Source: Spisula solida (Eukaryota; Mollusca; Bivalvia; Venerida; Mactridae). From it: DNA of 64,000 bases. The notes under the pieces are model-generated. The model saw only the letters and a list, made by a program, of their open reading frames with translations. It did no database searches and was not told the DNA's origin. The DNA lies in the NCBI GenBank assembly GCA_947247005.1, contig OX365949.1, positions 3,854,001-3,918,000 of the forward strand, written 5' to 3'. Positions within the stretch are counted from its first letter, which is position 1, and each line of letters starts with the position of its first letter. Positions 1 through 12,800 of the stretch are shown here, piece by piece. The translations under genes were made by a program, and so were the position numbers.

Positions 1-329
1 AAGGTATCGTATAAATCCACACACTGTGACTTTAAGGGACGAAACCCTATCAATATAGTCCTGGTATCTAATTCGGGAAAATCCGGAACTTCTAAAACGA
101 AGTCTAAGTGCCAAGCCCCCGAAATTGACCAATCACCGTTGAAGGTGAAATCTTCAAGGTCGTACTAGTAAGGTAAACAAACAAAATATTTCATCATCAG
201 TGAGCGTCTGAATTCTAGTTCGTGTTTTGTTGTAAACGAATTGTCTTTGAATCATATTTACTATTATTGGTTTATTAGAAGATTGCAAAACAGTTTTGAA
301 GTTATTTTTTCAAGTTACCTAATTCAAAG

Positions 330-423
330 TTTAATTTAGAGTGTGTCATCAAGCCTAGAAGTAGAGCGCGAAGAACTCGTGCATAGCCCTGTGAAATTAC
401 GTCGCACATAGCCGTGAATTCAG
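330..423 (+). other. Possible non-coding first exon of TAT
   Basis: The sequence CAG|GTACGT at 421-429 is a near-consensus splice donor. A strong acceptor (TTTTTTCAG, ending 6863) lies 32 bases before the TAT start codon, so the TAT mRNA must have an upstream 5' exon. This donor is one candidate. The 5' limit given here is arbitrary. A second candidate promoter area is the CpG-richer stretch around 5900-6250. Transcript data are needed to choose, so this is inference. Confidence 0.3.
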
Positions 424-903
424 GTACGTTTAAAAAAGATACATCTTTCAAACTGTCGTCGTTTATTTAACTTTTATGTGGAAAACATCTATATCAATGT
501 AACTTGTCTACACTAATTGATATTTAATTGCTTTGATGTCTTGCATTAATTGTTTAATCTAGTTTTAAATTTAGCTGCTTTTTTATAAAATTATAGATCT
601 GTTTACAACTTAGGCTTAGATAATAATTATATAATTCTAGCTTTAAAACAGACAAGGGAATGCTTGTTACTAATTAAATGAAGTATTCTAGATGAAGATG
701 TTATAAATTTTGTCATGAATGTCTTTTGGTTGTTGAGAACTACATTTTTACCATTGTAATTAATTAGCTAGTTAACAAAAAAGCTTCAGTATAATGTGCT
801 TTGTACATTAGGCATTCCTTCTGATCTGTTATTCTAATGTTTTAGCCTTGGGGTATTTCTAACTAATAATTTATGTCGTTTTTATCAGTGATACATTTTG
901 GTT

Positions 904-1458
904 TTAAGGGGACTGCCTCACATTTTGGTGTATTGCTAAAATAAAATAAAATTGTCAAATATTCGCGTAATTTTGGTATAGTTGCCTGTATATCCCATAA
1001 ACAACCACACTGACATCAAAATTAACTCGAGAAACTTCAGCATTTTGTAGTTATTTAGTATTTTTACATAAAAAATTCCAGAGGGTATTAATACCCTATA
1101 TAATTACATGTAACACTACTATTGCTTAAATTGCCTGAAATTTGTTCGTATTTGATGGAAAAGAATCGAAAAATGAACCAAATACATCACTGAAGTTTAC
1201 ACTGTAGTTTTTTGATGTTATAGTTCAATCATGTGTGAATTACATAATTCACAAAGCATGTTGGAAGGAAACTTAGCGATTTTTTTTCAAGAAAAAATTA
1301 CTCAGTGGGCTATGCCGAGAGTGGTTAAAATTGCTTATCTGCACCAAATCTTTCAAAAAGCAACTGTCAGTGGCTTTCTATGACATCAATACTTGGTTAG
1401 GTTGGAAAATCGTGATATACAAATATTTTAGCCCAATAATGTGAGGCAGCACCTTTAA
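904..1458. mobile_element. TTAA-flanked TIR MITE, copy 1
   Basis: The element runs 908-1454. It starts GGGGACTGCCTCACATT, ends with the inverse AATGTGAGGCAGCACCT, and has TTAA immediately on both sides (904-907 and 1455-1458). A second copy lies inverted at 37735-38225. The two share inner landmarks such as 'gtattaataccctata' and 'gtgaattacataattcaca'. No ORF of note, so non-autonomous. TTAA duplication is typical of piggyBac-type transposases, but the TIR does not begin with CCC, so the superfamily is uncertain. Confidence 0.8.
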
Positions 1459-2462
1459 TCTATTACATCTAGATCTATCCTAAGTTCATAATTATGGTTG
1501 TTTGATATGTCTGTACGCAACAGTTACTGAGTGCAGCTTTAGAACTGCAAAGCATTTTGACATTTGCATGTTATAAACTTGCATGTTTCAATGAAGTACT
1601 ACTGAATGCTACAACTGACTGATTTACTGAATGTCGTTGTTCTAGATATGTGGACAAGGTCAAGGTAGTGTATGGTGTGATCCAAATATTTTAGAATGCA
1701 ACTACATGTAGTTCCTAAATGGTCTTGGTGAATATAAGCGCATGCACAAAGTAATGTGTATAATATATAATTTGTATAATCATGTGAATGAGGCTTTAAA
1801 CAAGAATAAATAATTTGTACTCAGATGATATCAAATAAAGCACTACATGTATCACTCATGAATAGCAAGTGTGATTCAGATTTACACAATCTGTGAATTA
1901 AAGAATTTAAACTACTTGCCCAAATTTTCAAAGCTGAATAGTTTTCCTATTTATAGTCTATGTATATTTACTGCAGAAGTTACTTGCTTCAATCAACAAT
2001 TACATGTCCCAGACAACCGGACTAGTGCTTATTTTGCTGTCTATTTACACTATTTCTTAATCTAATTTACAAGACTGTCAGAATGTTTTAAACGTTTTTA
2101 ATTACAAATTTTGTACTTTCATGATTATTTGATATATTGTACATTATAAGGGAATAGTGTTACCGGTATTTATAGGTTGATAAATTAAGCAACTAAAATT
2201 AGGATTTTAATTATGTCCCGACCTATTCTTGTCATTTGTTGCTTATTATCTATCAGCTGTTTATTTTTGCAGTCCATACATTTGATGGATTCATTGAAAC
2301 AGCATTGCATCGTTAAGATGCTATACATTGATTTAATTGCTTTTTAAATATATAACGATTAAATTTAGCTGATGAGAAAATGAGTGTACAAGGTTAGGAG
2401 GTCTGTATAAAGTGTATTCATCCGTCAATGATGACAGTTTTATCTTCAATATTGTTTGGCTG

Positions 2463-2925
2463 ACTGAGGTGAGAGTGAGAAATGAGGCTGAAGACGGGCC
2501 AGGAATGACAGAGGGAAAAAGAAAGATAAGAGACTCATATAGGGGAGGGAAATAGAGAAAGTTGGGGAGTTTGAGAGAAGGAAGAGAGGTAGAGACAGCA
2601 AGAGGGAATTGAGGAGGTAGAGAGAGGGAAAGGGAGATGGGAAGGGAGAGGGAGGAGAGTGATGGGCTGAAGGGTGATAGAGAAGGGAGAGGGAAAGGGT
2701 TATAGGATGGAGGGAGGGAGTTCGAGAGAGGGTGAGAGATTATAAAATAACTGGATAGTGGTGAAGGAAAAGAGGGAGGGAACGACTAGAGAGTAAAAGA
2801 TATAGAGACAGAGATAGGGGATATAGAGGGAGTGGAAGAAGAAAGATAAGAGATAAGCAAAGAGAAATAGAGAGAATAATGGAAAATGATATAGACAAAG
2901 AGGGATCTTATTGAGGGAGTTGTTC
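2463..2925 (+). repeat. Purine-rich (GA/GGGA) tract
   Basis: About 460 bases almost free of pyrimidine runs, made of degenerate GAGGGA, GAGAGA and AGAAAGA units on the + strand. It is an old polypurine/polypyrimidine microsatellite tract and could form triplex DNA. It lies in the proposed first intron of TAT. No coding signal is seen. Confidence 0.75.
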
Positions 2926-5313
2926 TTATTCTTTTTGAGTTACTAGTATTGGATTGCTGAGTACATGTATATATTTTGTTTTTTCACACATGCTATTTTA
3001 TTTCAACTGATTATTTGACATGGTTGGCATTGTTCCATTGATAGTTATAGTATATATATGGCTTGACCTATTGGTGGTTAATTATGAGACCCATTATTGA
3101 CCTGTATGGCCGATAATCTATCTAGAACCGGTATATACTTTAGTCATGCACATACACATTTTATATAAGGTTGAATTATTCCTCATTATTTCATGTTTGA
3201 AATATATACTGTTCTACTTAACCTTATAGACTGGTAGGTATTTAAACCTTAACTGACCAACGTATATCAGTGACGCTGTTAAGTACAATTGATTAAAATT
3301 GATTGATTTGCTGACCATTTCTTATGTAAATTGACCGTAGTGAAAAGTACATTTTTTCAAAGGATATATATATATCTTTGAATTAGTGAGCTCTGTGAAT
3401 TAGTGATTAAAGAAATCAGGTGAGCTTCTGGTTATAATATTTTATTTCAGTAAAATTTCAATTTGTAATTTTATTTGTAAATATTTGTAAAATGTTAATG
3501 AGAAAGTATTTTAAATGTTTAATTTGAATGTACAAAATCATGTGCAGTAATTGGCGGACGATTTTTATTTTACATGTTAAAACATACTAAAAATAAAAGG
3601 TCTTAAATTGACATTAAAATTTTAAGGTTATTATTTCCTGTAACAATATGTTTGGTGACTGTTTGATATGCAATGGATATATGTTCTGTTTATAATTATG
3701 TACATTTTGTTTGTAATACAAATGTTGTGTTTTCTTTTGAATTAGTGAGTATACCATTTTACTTGCGCCTAGACAGCCAATTGTTTAATTTACACCAATT
3801 TATGATATATTTGTGCACTGGCATTTGCTCCAATGGAAATGAATCTAAATTCAATACATGTATAAAGCTGGGGAACATTTTAGAGTATACTCTTTATGTC
3901 AGATGCAGTTGATTTATTCAGTAATTTAGAAATAATCAATTAAATACATCATTGAAATAAACGAGTTTGTGAATGAGAAGAATTAAAGTGTTAACTCAAA
4001 AGATGTTGCAATTCATTTTCATCTAAGAGTTAAATTTTAGCTTCCGGTATGACACAAAAAATAATTAATAAAAGTGACTTGATAGAATTTTAAACTATAC
4101 TCCTCAACCACTGAGGAACTCACTCAAGGGGGGGGGGTTGTATATTCATTATAGATATGATTTAATTGGAGAATAACAATACCCAATCAAAAAGCCTGTT
4201 ACTGACCAAGAGTTAGTGTCATCTGATCAGTTGTCCTTATCATTAAGTCAAGTAAGATCTATATTGAATACCACTACTGGTTAATCATTTCTCAGTTTAA
4301 CATGTTTGTCTTACATCTGGTACAATGTTAAGTGTACAAAGTATAACCTTAACATAAACCTTCTTTCTGACCGAATTTCACTGACTCGGACAAGTTAACA
4401 ATTAATTATCGAAAAACATGACAATTCTACTCAAGATGTTAGAGTTATACTGCAGTAACTACAACTTTATTCCAAACAGTGATACATGCTTTATGCTGGC
4501 TGCCAGTTATTTATATGCAATGACAAATTACTTTGTCATATAATTTTCTGATATGAATGGTCCCGTTTTAGGACAAACTCTGAAAGGGTGAACGGTAAAT
4601 ATGATGACAGTATTTAAGTCAGCTAGCCGAATTCTGTGTATATATAAAGGCGATATTTTGTAGTACCGGTAGACTGTAACTGAACTCCGTGATAAAGCAA
4701 ATCATTGTTTTTGTTTAGTATTTATTAAATTTATATAATAGCTGTTTGTTAAACAATAGTATCTTTTAAATATGTATGCGAATGTAGATTATACGATTCC
4801 GAATGATCAGGGGGATAATCTGATAATCTATGGTAAGTTCAATAACTCACCTTTGACCTGTATGGTATGTGAATCTTCATTGTATAAATTTCAGTATATA
4901 CTGTAGAATTGTTAATATTTGTGGGCTTTAAATTTCCTGGGTTGTAGTGAAGAGGCAATATTTTGTAAAGATAGGAAAAACAGAATTGAAGAATATGATA
5001 ACTGAGTGTATTTTATTTCATGGTCACGTTCTGCCATAAATCAATAAAAATTAATCTCCCATATACATCATGTATAACAACTTAATTTGATTGTCTTTAA
5101 AGAAGGCTCACAGTGAACCGAGGTGAATTCAAGATATCATCTTGGTAGATGTAAAAATTCAAATCTGTTTCTAGCCTCGTAAAATGATTACAATATAATA
5201 TGAACTAATGCACAGCATATTTTAGTGGACCTACATTATTTGTAACATGCTCATCTAGTACTGGATTTTTTGATGATGTATAACTTTACAATAAATTGTT
5301 CGGTTACAAACCT

Positions 5314-5430
5314 GGAGCCCGTTACCTAACTAATCCGTTTCCAAAAGGCGCTACAGAGCGCTTCCCTACGTCTATACAACCTACAGAAGCGGTCCGTTGC
5401 ACAAGAAAGCGCTCTATAGCGGTTTGATAC
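5314..5430. mobile_element. MITE fragment related to 38704-38962
   Basis: Begins GAGCCCGTTACCTAACTAA and continues with CGCTAC and GCGCTT blocks and 'ttccctacgtct'. These match the left end and body of the complete element at 38704-38962 (GAGCCCGGTGCCTAAC, 'tttcctacgtct'). The right terminal repeat is not visible here, so this is a truncated or diverged copy. Confidence 0.55.
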
Positions 5431-6657
5431 GAAATATTGGGTACGAAGTAACGAAGGACGATACAAACCTGCTATCGTTTGTCAGTCCGAATGAACATTT
5501 GTCAGCCCGATCAAAATGAAATTATATCTGTCTGTGGATAATGCATGTTTATCAATTTGTTTAATTCTAGGTCTACTTAATTCAGGGGTAACTAATTTAA
5601 ACATGCATAATTAGATATAAACACAGATAACAACTGATTTCAAATAGGCCTAATTTGATATTTTACCTTTTTACACAGTAACTGGTTGCATGAGTAAATC
5701 AGACAGTACTTTTGTTCAAGAGAAAAGGCTATTTTCATTTCAATTAATCATATTACGATTAAATATCAAACATCTTTAATCTTAATCACCTTTTCTTGTT
5801 AAATAAATCCTGTTGCAAATCGTCAAAACATTAGAGATATTCAGACGGAAAATTCCGGGTTTTATTGTATCCAATAACAACAACAACATGTAATTAGTTT
5901 TCGCGACCTTTATCCCGTGAATATTTTTACATTTGTTGACGATTTTGGAGGGATTTTTATTACATCTCGGCGAGGAATTACGAAATTGCATTCGTTTTAC
6001 TTTCTTTACAATAACCTACAACTACGATGTGGAATTATCAGTCCGGACCGGATACGTAAAGACCCGAAACGGACTTTATACTAATTGTATTTCAAAGGGA
6101 AGTAACCGCTTTGCAAAGGGAAGTAACCGGAACATGTCAACTTCAACTTCACTTCAAGTAACCGGAACATGTGTCGTTTTTATTAGAATTTCTTAAGCTT
6201 GGTTGATATTTCGCACATATGAACGATTCCCGCTCGACTAACTTCGTTATCTCAGAGTAATCATGTGTCTCATAACAGTTTGTAGCATCGTTTATGCACT
6301 AAAAATGTTGTAATTTCCTTCCGAAGTTGGCAAAAAAATGGCTGCTATTTTTGTTTCCAAACATTTAGGAAATAGCCCTCCCCATCTAGAAGATGGGTTG
6401 CACAGCAACCATGGAAGACTGATAATTATATTTTCTTTTCTAGACAGGGGCCTACGCTAGTTTTTGGAATATTTTTAAACATTATTAAAAAATAAAAGAA
6501 ATTTATGAGCTGCCGAATATCGCATTTTAAATTTTTTTTTATTCTATTGGCAGCCATTTTTCAGTATCTTTGCTTCAGTGCGGGATTTTAACACAAATTT
6601 CCAAATCCATTAGTGAATTCGAACTCTGACCAAATCACGTGACATGTGTTATTGTAA

Positions 6658-6702
6658 AGCGGAACGACATCCGCAGGCCTTACGGCCTGCGTATAGTCCG
6701 CT
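6658..6702. repeat. 45-bp GC-rich hairpin
   Basis: Two nested inverted arms: an outer agcgga/tccgct pair and an inner CGCAGGCC/GGCCTGCG pair with a TTAC loop. It stands out as GC-rich in an AT-rich background, 190 bases upstream of the TAT start codon. It may be a tiny palindromic insertion or a structural element in the 5' region; function unknown. Confidence 0.5.
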
Positions 6703-6895
6703 ATCAATAAATGGTCGGCTAAAAATTAAAATAATTAATAATGCAGTAAATCAAACCAATTTAGGGGAGAGGGGCGTGCAGGGGAAATCTTTTGGATCGG
6801 TTAGTTCATCTATAATTTTGAAGCAATAGTGACTGTGTATTCTACATTTATATATTTTTTCAGTTGAAAAACTTTCACAGAAGATATCAAACAAG

Positions 6896-9800
6896 ATGGA
6901 GCCACCAGTGAAACGTAAGCGAGCCAATATGACGTGGGATGTACCAGCGTCTAGTATAGCACGTAATACGTTCAATCCAATCCGAAGTATAGTAGATGGT
7001 ATGAAACTGACCCCTAATCCTGACAAGGCTATGATTGCTCTCTCAATTGGTGAGTTACTCATTTACTGTTTGTTTGTTTATTCTTGGGGGATTTAATGCT
7101 GTTCTTCAACAATTTTTATTCGCCTGTTGAAAATGAAACATGTCCTGGGAACACCCTTGGTGGTTGTGCAGACGGGCAATATTTAGCCCGTTCGTGTGGG
7201 CGGGCGGACAGCGGCATCTAGAAATTCGTCTGTACTCCAAACACAAAAAAATTCATCAGATGGTCTTGGTGACAATGATTAAAAAAAGTTGAATAAGGTT
7301 TTATTTAGGTAATTGGAATGGTTCAAAATTGTGTGATTTGTAATTGAACTTTCAATTTCAGGAGATCCAACAGTGTTTGGAAATTTACGAGTACCGGAAC
7401 AAATAGAGACTTCAGTCATCAAATCTCTCAAACAGCATAAATACAATGGCTATGGTCCATCAACTGGTAAGAACATTGTTTTGATTTTTTGAAAGGTTAA
7501 GGTTTTGGAATGGCTTTTCATCCGTTGTCTGTCCATTATCTATCCATTCTCCGCTCTCTGAACTTAATGATTATTATGCGTGAATACGTGGTCACAATGT
7601 TTGGCTCAATAACTTCTAGGCCAAGTTTGAAAATGGTTCATCCTCAGTAATACCACAGTACACAAGCAACTCATGGTAATGCAGTCAACATAATTATGCA
7701 CACTGCATTGATATTCCGTATATATTACATGGTGACCTGAAAGAAAAAGATAATGTAAAATCAGATAGGTAAGATAGCATTCAACAGAAACATTTGTGCA
7801 TTAGAATCACAAAAAGGAAAACACAAAATAGAAACAAAACAGTGTAGACTATAAGCGTATGCCACAATGCCTAACACAAAACTGAACAAGAAAATGAAAC
7901 AAAACTGCTGCAGGTCCTGATTTCAGATGTCAAAAAAGTCCTTAACATAACTACATGTATGGTATATGGTCTCATAAACTACATGTATGGTATTTGATCT
8001 CATAAACTACATGTATGGTATTTGGTCTCATAAACTACATGTATGGTATTTGGTCTCATAAACTACATGTATGGTATTTGATCTCATAAACTACATGTAT
8101 GGTATTTGATCTCATAAACTAGATGTATGGTATTTGGTCTCATAAACTACATGTATGGTATTTGATCTCATAAACTAGATGTATGGTATTTGATCTCATA
8201 AACTACATGTATGGTATTTGGTCTCATAAACTACATGTATGGTATATGGTCTCATAAACTACATGTATGGTATTTGATCTCATAAACTACATGTATGGTA
8301 TTTGGTCTCATAAACTACATGTATGGTATATGGTCTCATAAACTACATGTATGGTATTTGGTCTCATAAACTACATGTATGGTATTTGGTCTCATAAACT
8401 ATATGTACGGTATTTGGTTTCATAAACTACATGTATGGTATTTGGTCTCATAAACTACATGTATGGTATTTGGTCTCATAAACTACATGTATGGTATTTG
8501 GTCTCATAAACTACATGTATGGTATTTGGTCTCATAAACTACATGTATGGTATATGGTCTCATAAACTACATGTATGGTATTTGATCTCATAAACTACAT
8601 GTATGGTATTTGGTCTCATAAACTACATGTATAGTATTTGGTCTCATAAACTACATGTATGGTATTTGGTCTCATAAACTACATGTATGGTATTTGGTCT
8701 CATAAACTATATGTATGGTATTTGGTCTCATAAACTACATGTACGGTATTTGGTCTCATAAACTACATGTATGGTATTTGGTCTCATAAACTACATGTAT
8801 AGTATTTGGTCTCATAAACTACATGTATAGTATTTGGTCTCATAAACTACATGTATGTTATACATGTCTCATGGTTGGGTAGTTTTCATTGACTTACTTA
8901 TGGTATACGTGCCAAACTTACCATTATTTATATAAAGCTCAGTTATTTAAACAAGCTTGTTGCTTGTTGGAGTAATGAATTTGTTAAATGCTTTATATTA
9001 ACCGACCTAGTTAAATCCTTGAGCAAGGTTAAGTCTTGTATTGAAGTCTGGTTCAATAAATGAAATCCATTATTGTAATTTATAAATAACCTGCTTTTGT
9101 AAACACAGTTGGCACACTTCGATGTCATTGATTTGCAAAGAAGTAGATCAGGCCACATGTATTCTGCAGAGTAATAGATCTAAATTGTATTCAATAATTT
9201 GTACTCTTAAATTTATATAAGCTTATTTTGTAAACATGTGCTGTATTGTCTTCTAATGTAAAACATGGCTTGACACATGTTTTATTTGTTTACAATACCT
9301 TGAAGTCTTGGCATTTATTCTTTTGTACACAATAAACCTGTCAGTTGGTGTACATGGTATAGAACAATCACTGATCTGATAAATAATTAAATATAGAATT
9401 AACCCACTTAAACATTACCTCAATTAAGTGTTTGCTCGACTTTTTCGACCAATCAGTAAGGTTAATTTTCATCGTCGAATCCATAAAGAATGTTCTATTT
9501 TTCAAAATAATGCTTCTTCACCAAGAAGTAATTTGAAGCCTCTGTGTAGATTGTGCCTCACAGTGGAAGCCGGGATAAGCTGTTCGAGCTATGGAATATG
9601 AACGGTGGTATCAGTCAAACAACAATTTATAAATATGCATGCTTTACTGAAGAAAAAATGATATTCTGATGAAGGCGCAAGCCGAAACGTAAACTATAAT
9701 ATAAAAATACGGAACACGTGTTGTTGTCGAGTTATTTCCAACTATGCTTTACTGAAGGACAACCCTAATTAAATGTAGTCGTCCATTTGGTCATAATACA

Positions 9801-12800
9801 CGCTTTCTTCATGAAAAGTTTTCATCTGGACAACAATGTTGAGGCACATAAACCATGTATTTGTTGGGGATTTAATTAGTGTGGTTTGAGCAAACACTAA
9901 TGTGGTTGGAGTTTGTGAAACAATTACTTGAAGGATTAGTAAACACAATCGCTGCACTCCTTTAGTTTACTTATCCTTGTAGAAATCGCTTCACAAACTC
10001 TAACCTATACAAGGAGACTTAACTGATGTTAAGAGAGGTGGTTGTTAAATATAGGTGACCACTAACACAGATATACCTTTATAGCATTAATATTTCACCA
10101 TATAGTGGTGTCGAGATAAACAAACAACTACCAGTATAAAATAGTTTCTGTCAGATTTTGTTGTGCAACAAATCTTGTGAGATATTTGATGATCAATGAA
10201 TATTATACTCTGTAAATTAATTTTAGGTTATGAGAAATCTCGAGAAGCCATAGCCAAATATGCATCTACGGAGAACGCTGTGGTTGAAGCCAAGGTATAA
10301 TATACATTGATATATTCATTCACAGGTTAACTCTGCAGAGTTGCCTAAACGGCATAATTATGTCCTGAAAAAACTCATGAAGGATCCATCGCCACATGGG
10401 TATAAAAGGAGTGAAATCTGAGTTAATTTTTACGGCATAGGAAGATTCAATTTGGAATACTTAGTACCATTTATTATTTTGTCTTTGATATTACTATGAC
10501 AAGTATGACATGGCCTTCAGGTGCCGACCCTGAGCTCTCACAAGTCATTATCAGGATGCTCCACCATTAGGTTGTCAACGTGCTTCATATTTCTGTTTCT
10601 GTATTCAGTGATTATCGATACAATCAGCCCTACGTTCAAGGAAAGTTACCTGCAAACATGTTTAAAAGTCACAGGTTTTTATCGCTATAATGCTTCGTTG
10701 TACGCTTCGTTTGCGGCAAACAATAAATACCTGTTTTTTCCGTTCTCAGTTTGAAATATGTATGGATGCACCGGTTTTACTATTCACATTATTTTGTTTG
10801 CCTCTGTCCGCCATTTTGTTTAATAACACTAATACTCGCACACCACCTCAGGATATGGTAAGCCAAACATGGCGCATGTGACAAACATGTTTTTTATAAA
10901 CATACCGTTCAAAGAATAACAGGTGCATACCAGGTGCGAAACGTACGTCATGTAATGTTTCCTTGAACGCAAGGCATGTCTCGATACGATGATGTTCTTC
11001 GATCCCATGAAAAATGTTGCAGTAATGAATATGTCAGTATACTGAATTGATACATTTAATAGTGCTGCAAAACATCTTCACCTCATGAAAATGATGTCAA
11101 TACCGGAATATGACTAATTTTATATGTCAGTACAACGGATACCCTTGTATAATAGCCTGACATTATAAAAAGTCATGTATTTAACTTTAAGATAAACTCA
11201 TTGAATTATATTCTTTGTCGTAAATAATCATGCATGGAAATTTCTATTTTTCTTATTTCTAGGATATTATCCTCACAAGTGGTTGTTCTGGTGCCCTGGA
11301 TCTATGTATCACATGTTTGTGTAACCCGGGACAGAACATACTGGTTCCCAGACCAGGATTCTCCATTTATAAAACCCTCGCAGAATCCCTCGGCATGCAA
11401 GTCAAATTCTACAACTTGCTGGTAGGTTTTATATGGAAACATATATATTATATACCGGTATCATTATCAAGCATGTTTTTTGCATATTTGCGAGTATGAG
11501 GCTGAATTCACATGATTCTGCCCCCCCCCCCCCAATTTAGTCAAAGTTTACACTTACTATGTTGAGTACATCTAGAAACGCAACTTTGGGTCTTACTGTC
11601 AATATGTTTGATGGTGTTGTATTCCATTGTCAATACATCTGTAACATTTTATCACATAGAGCTACAGTTCGGTGTAGAGCAGTGTTTGGTGTATAGTGCG
11701 GCCGAAAAATAACGGAACAAAAAAAATCATAAAATCGCTATTATTTCGGAATCGTTGTTTTAAGTGAATAGGTAAAGTATCGATCAAATAATGATTGATT
11801 ACATATTCATGATGTCCAACAAGTTGTTTAGCACTGTCAGCCAGCGTTGTGAGTCTGATCTGGAGCTGGTCATTATTTATAATTGTTGTCCACCGTGGTA
11901 TTCTTCACCCAGAATCATGGAAACTTGACTAACCTCTGACGAATGAGGATGAAATTTATAAAAATATTATGTACTTTGCATACATTGCACTCATTTACTA
12001 ACCAAACTCCTTTGGTAAAAAAACTATATTCTAACACAACCAGTGGTTTCGGCTATATACAAACAATTCAGGTGACCATTAACACAGGTGGTTATTTAAT
12101 TCAGGTGACCACTAACACAGGTGGTTGTTTAATTCAGGTGACCACTAACACAGGTGGTTGTTTAATTCAGGTGACCACTAACACAGGTTATCTACAGGTA
12201 TTACTGTAAACATGACATTGTGATAAGGAGCTGTAAGCAAGATGTTAACAGACACATGTTTATACTCGATGATGAAACTTCTCTAACCTTGGTGAAACAA
12301 ACACATTCGAGGTCATTCAAACTTTCTCCAAAACAAATATGTTGTGATGTCAAGGAACACCTTTATTTCTCCATTCTCATACATCAGTGGTTAGTCAAGT
12401 TCCCAGACTACCTCTTACAGGTGAAAAATACTCTCAGGCTGATGAACGAGAATGCAGTTCTTTTCTCTTACTGTGTAATTTGTTTTTACAAGTTTTTAAA
12501 TTACATAAACAGTATATACTGCCAATCTGTGGTCAGCGTCTTCTGAATTAAACAGCCACCTGTCTAAAGCAGTAAGTATGATTGAAACCCTGTTTTGAAT
12601 ACATTTGTAATAAACAGTCCCATTTTGGGTGTCCCTTAACAGGCCCTTAGAAGATAAGGCTGGTTTTCTGCTAATAGTATTTTTAATGTTGTATCAAATC
12701 TTGAAGATACTTAGATAGAGTGAGACAATAATCATTTCTGTGGACGACAATGATGATAATTAAAATGATAATGGTGATGCTAATGATGATAATAATAATG

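Larger units (their letters stand above)
424..6863 (+). other. Upstream region / proposed TAT intron 1
   Basis: Apart from the MITE at 904-1458, the purine tract at 2463-2925, a MITE fragment at 5314-5430 and the hairpin at 6658-6702, this is AT-rich sequence with no supported coding region. The stretch 5900-6250 is richer in CpG than its surroundings and carries a doubled 'agtaaccggaacatgt' (about 6124 and 6159). It could be a promoter, but nothing decisive is seen. Confidence 0.4.

Noticed and set aside
7940..8862. CRISPR-like array
   Set aside because: Units abut without unique spacers and the genome is eukaryotic; it is a minisatellite.
11943..12209. Open reading with [11 protein letters not shown] repeats
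   Set aside because: Lies in a TAT intron and is produced by the 33-bp tandem repeat; no independent coding support.
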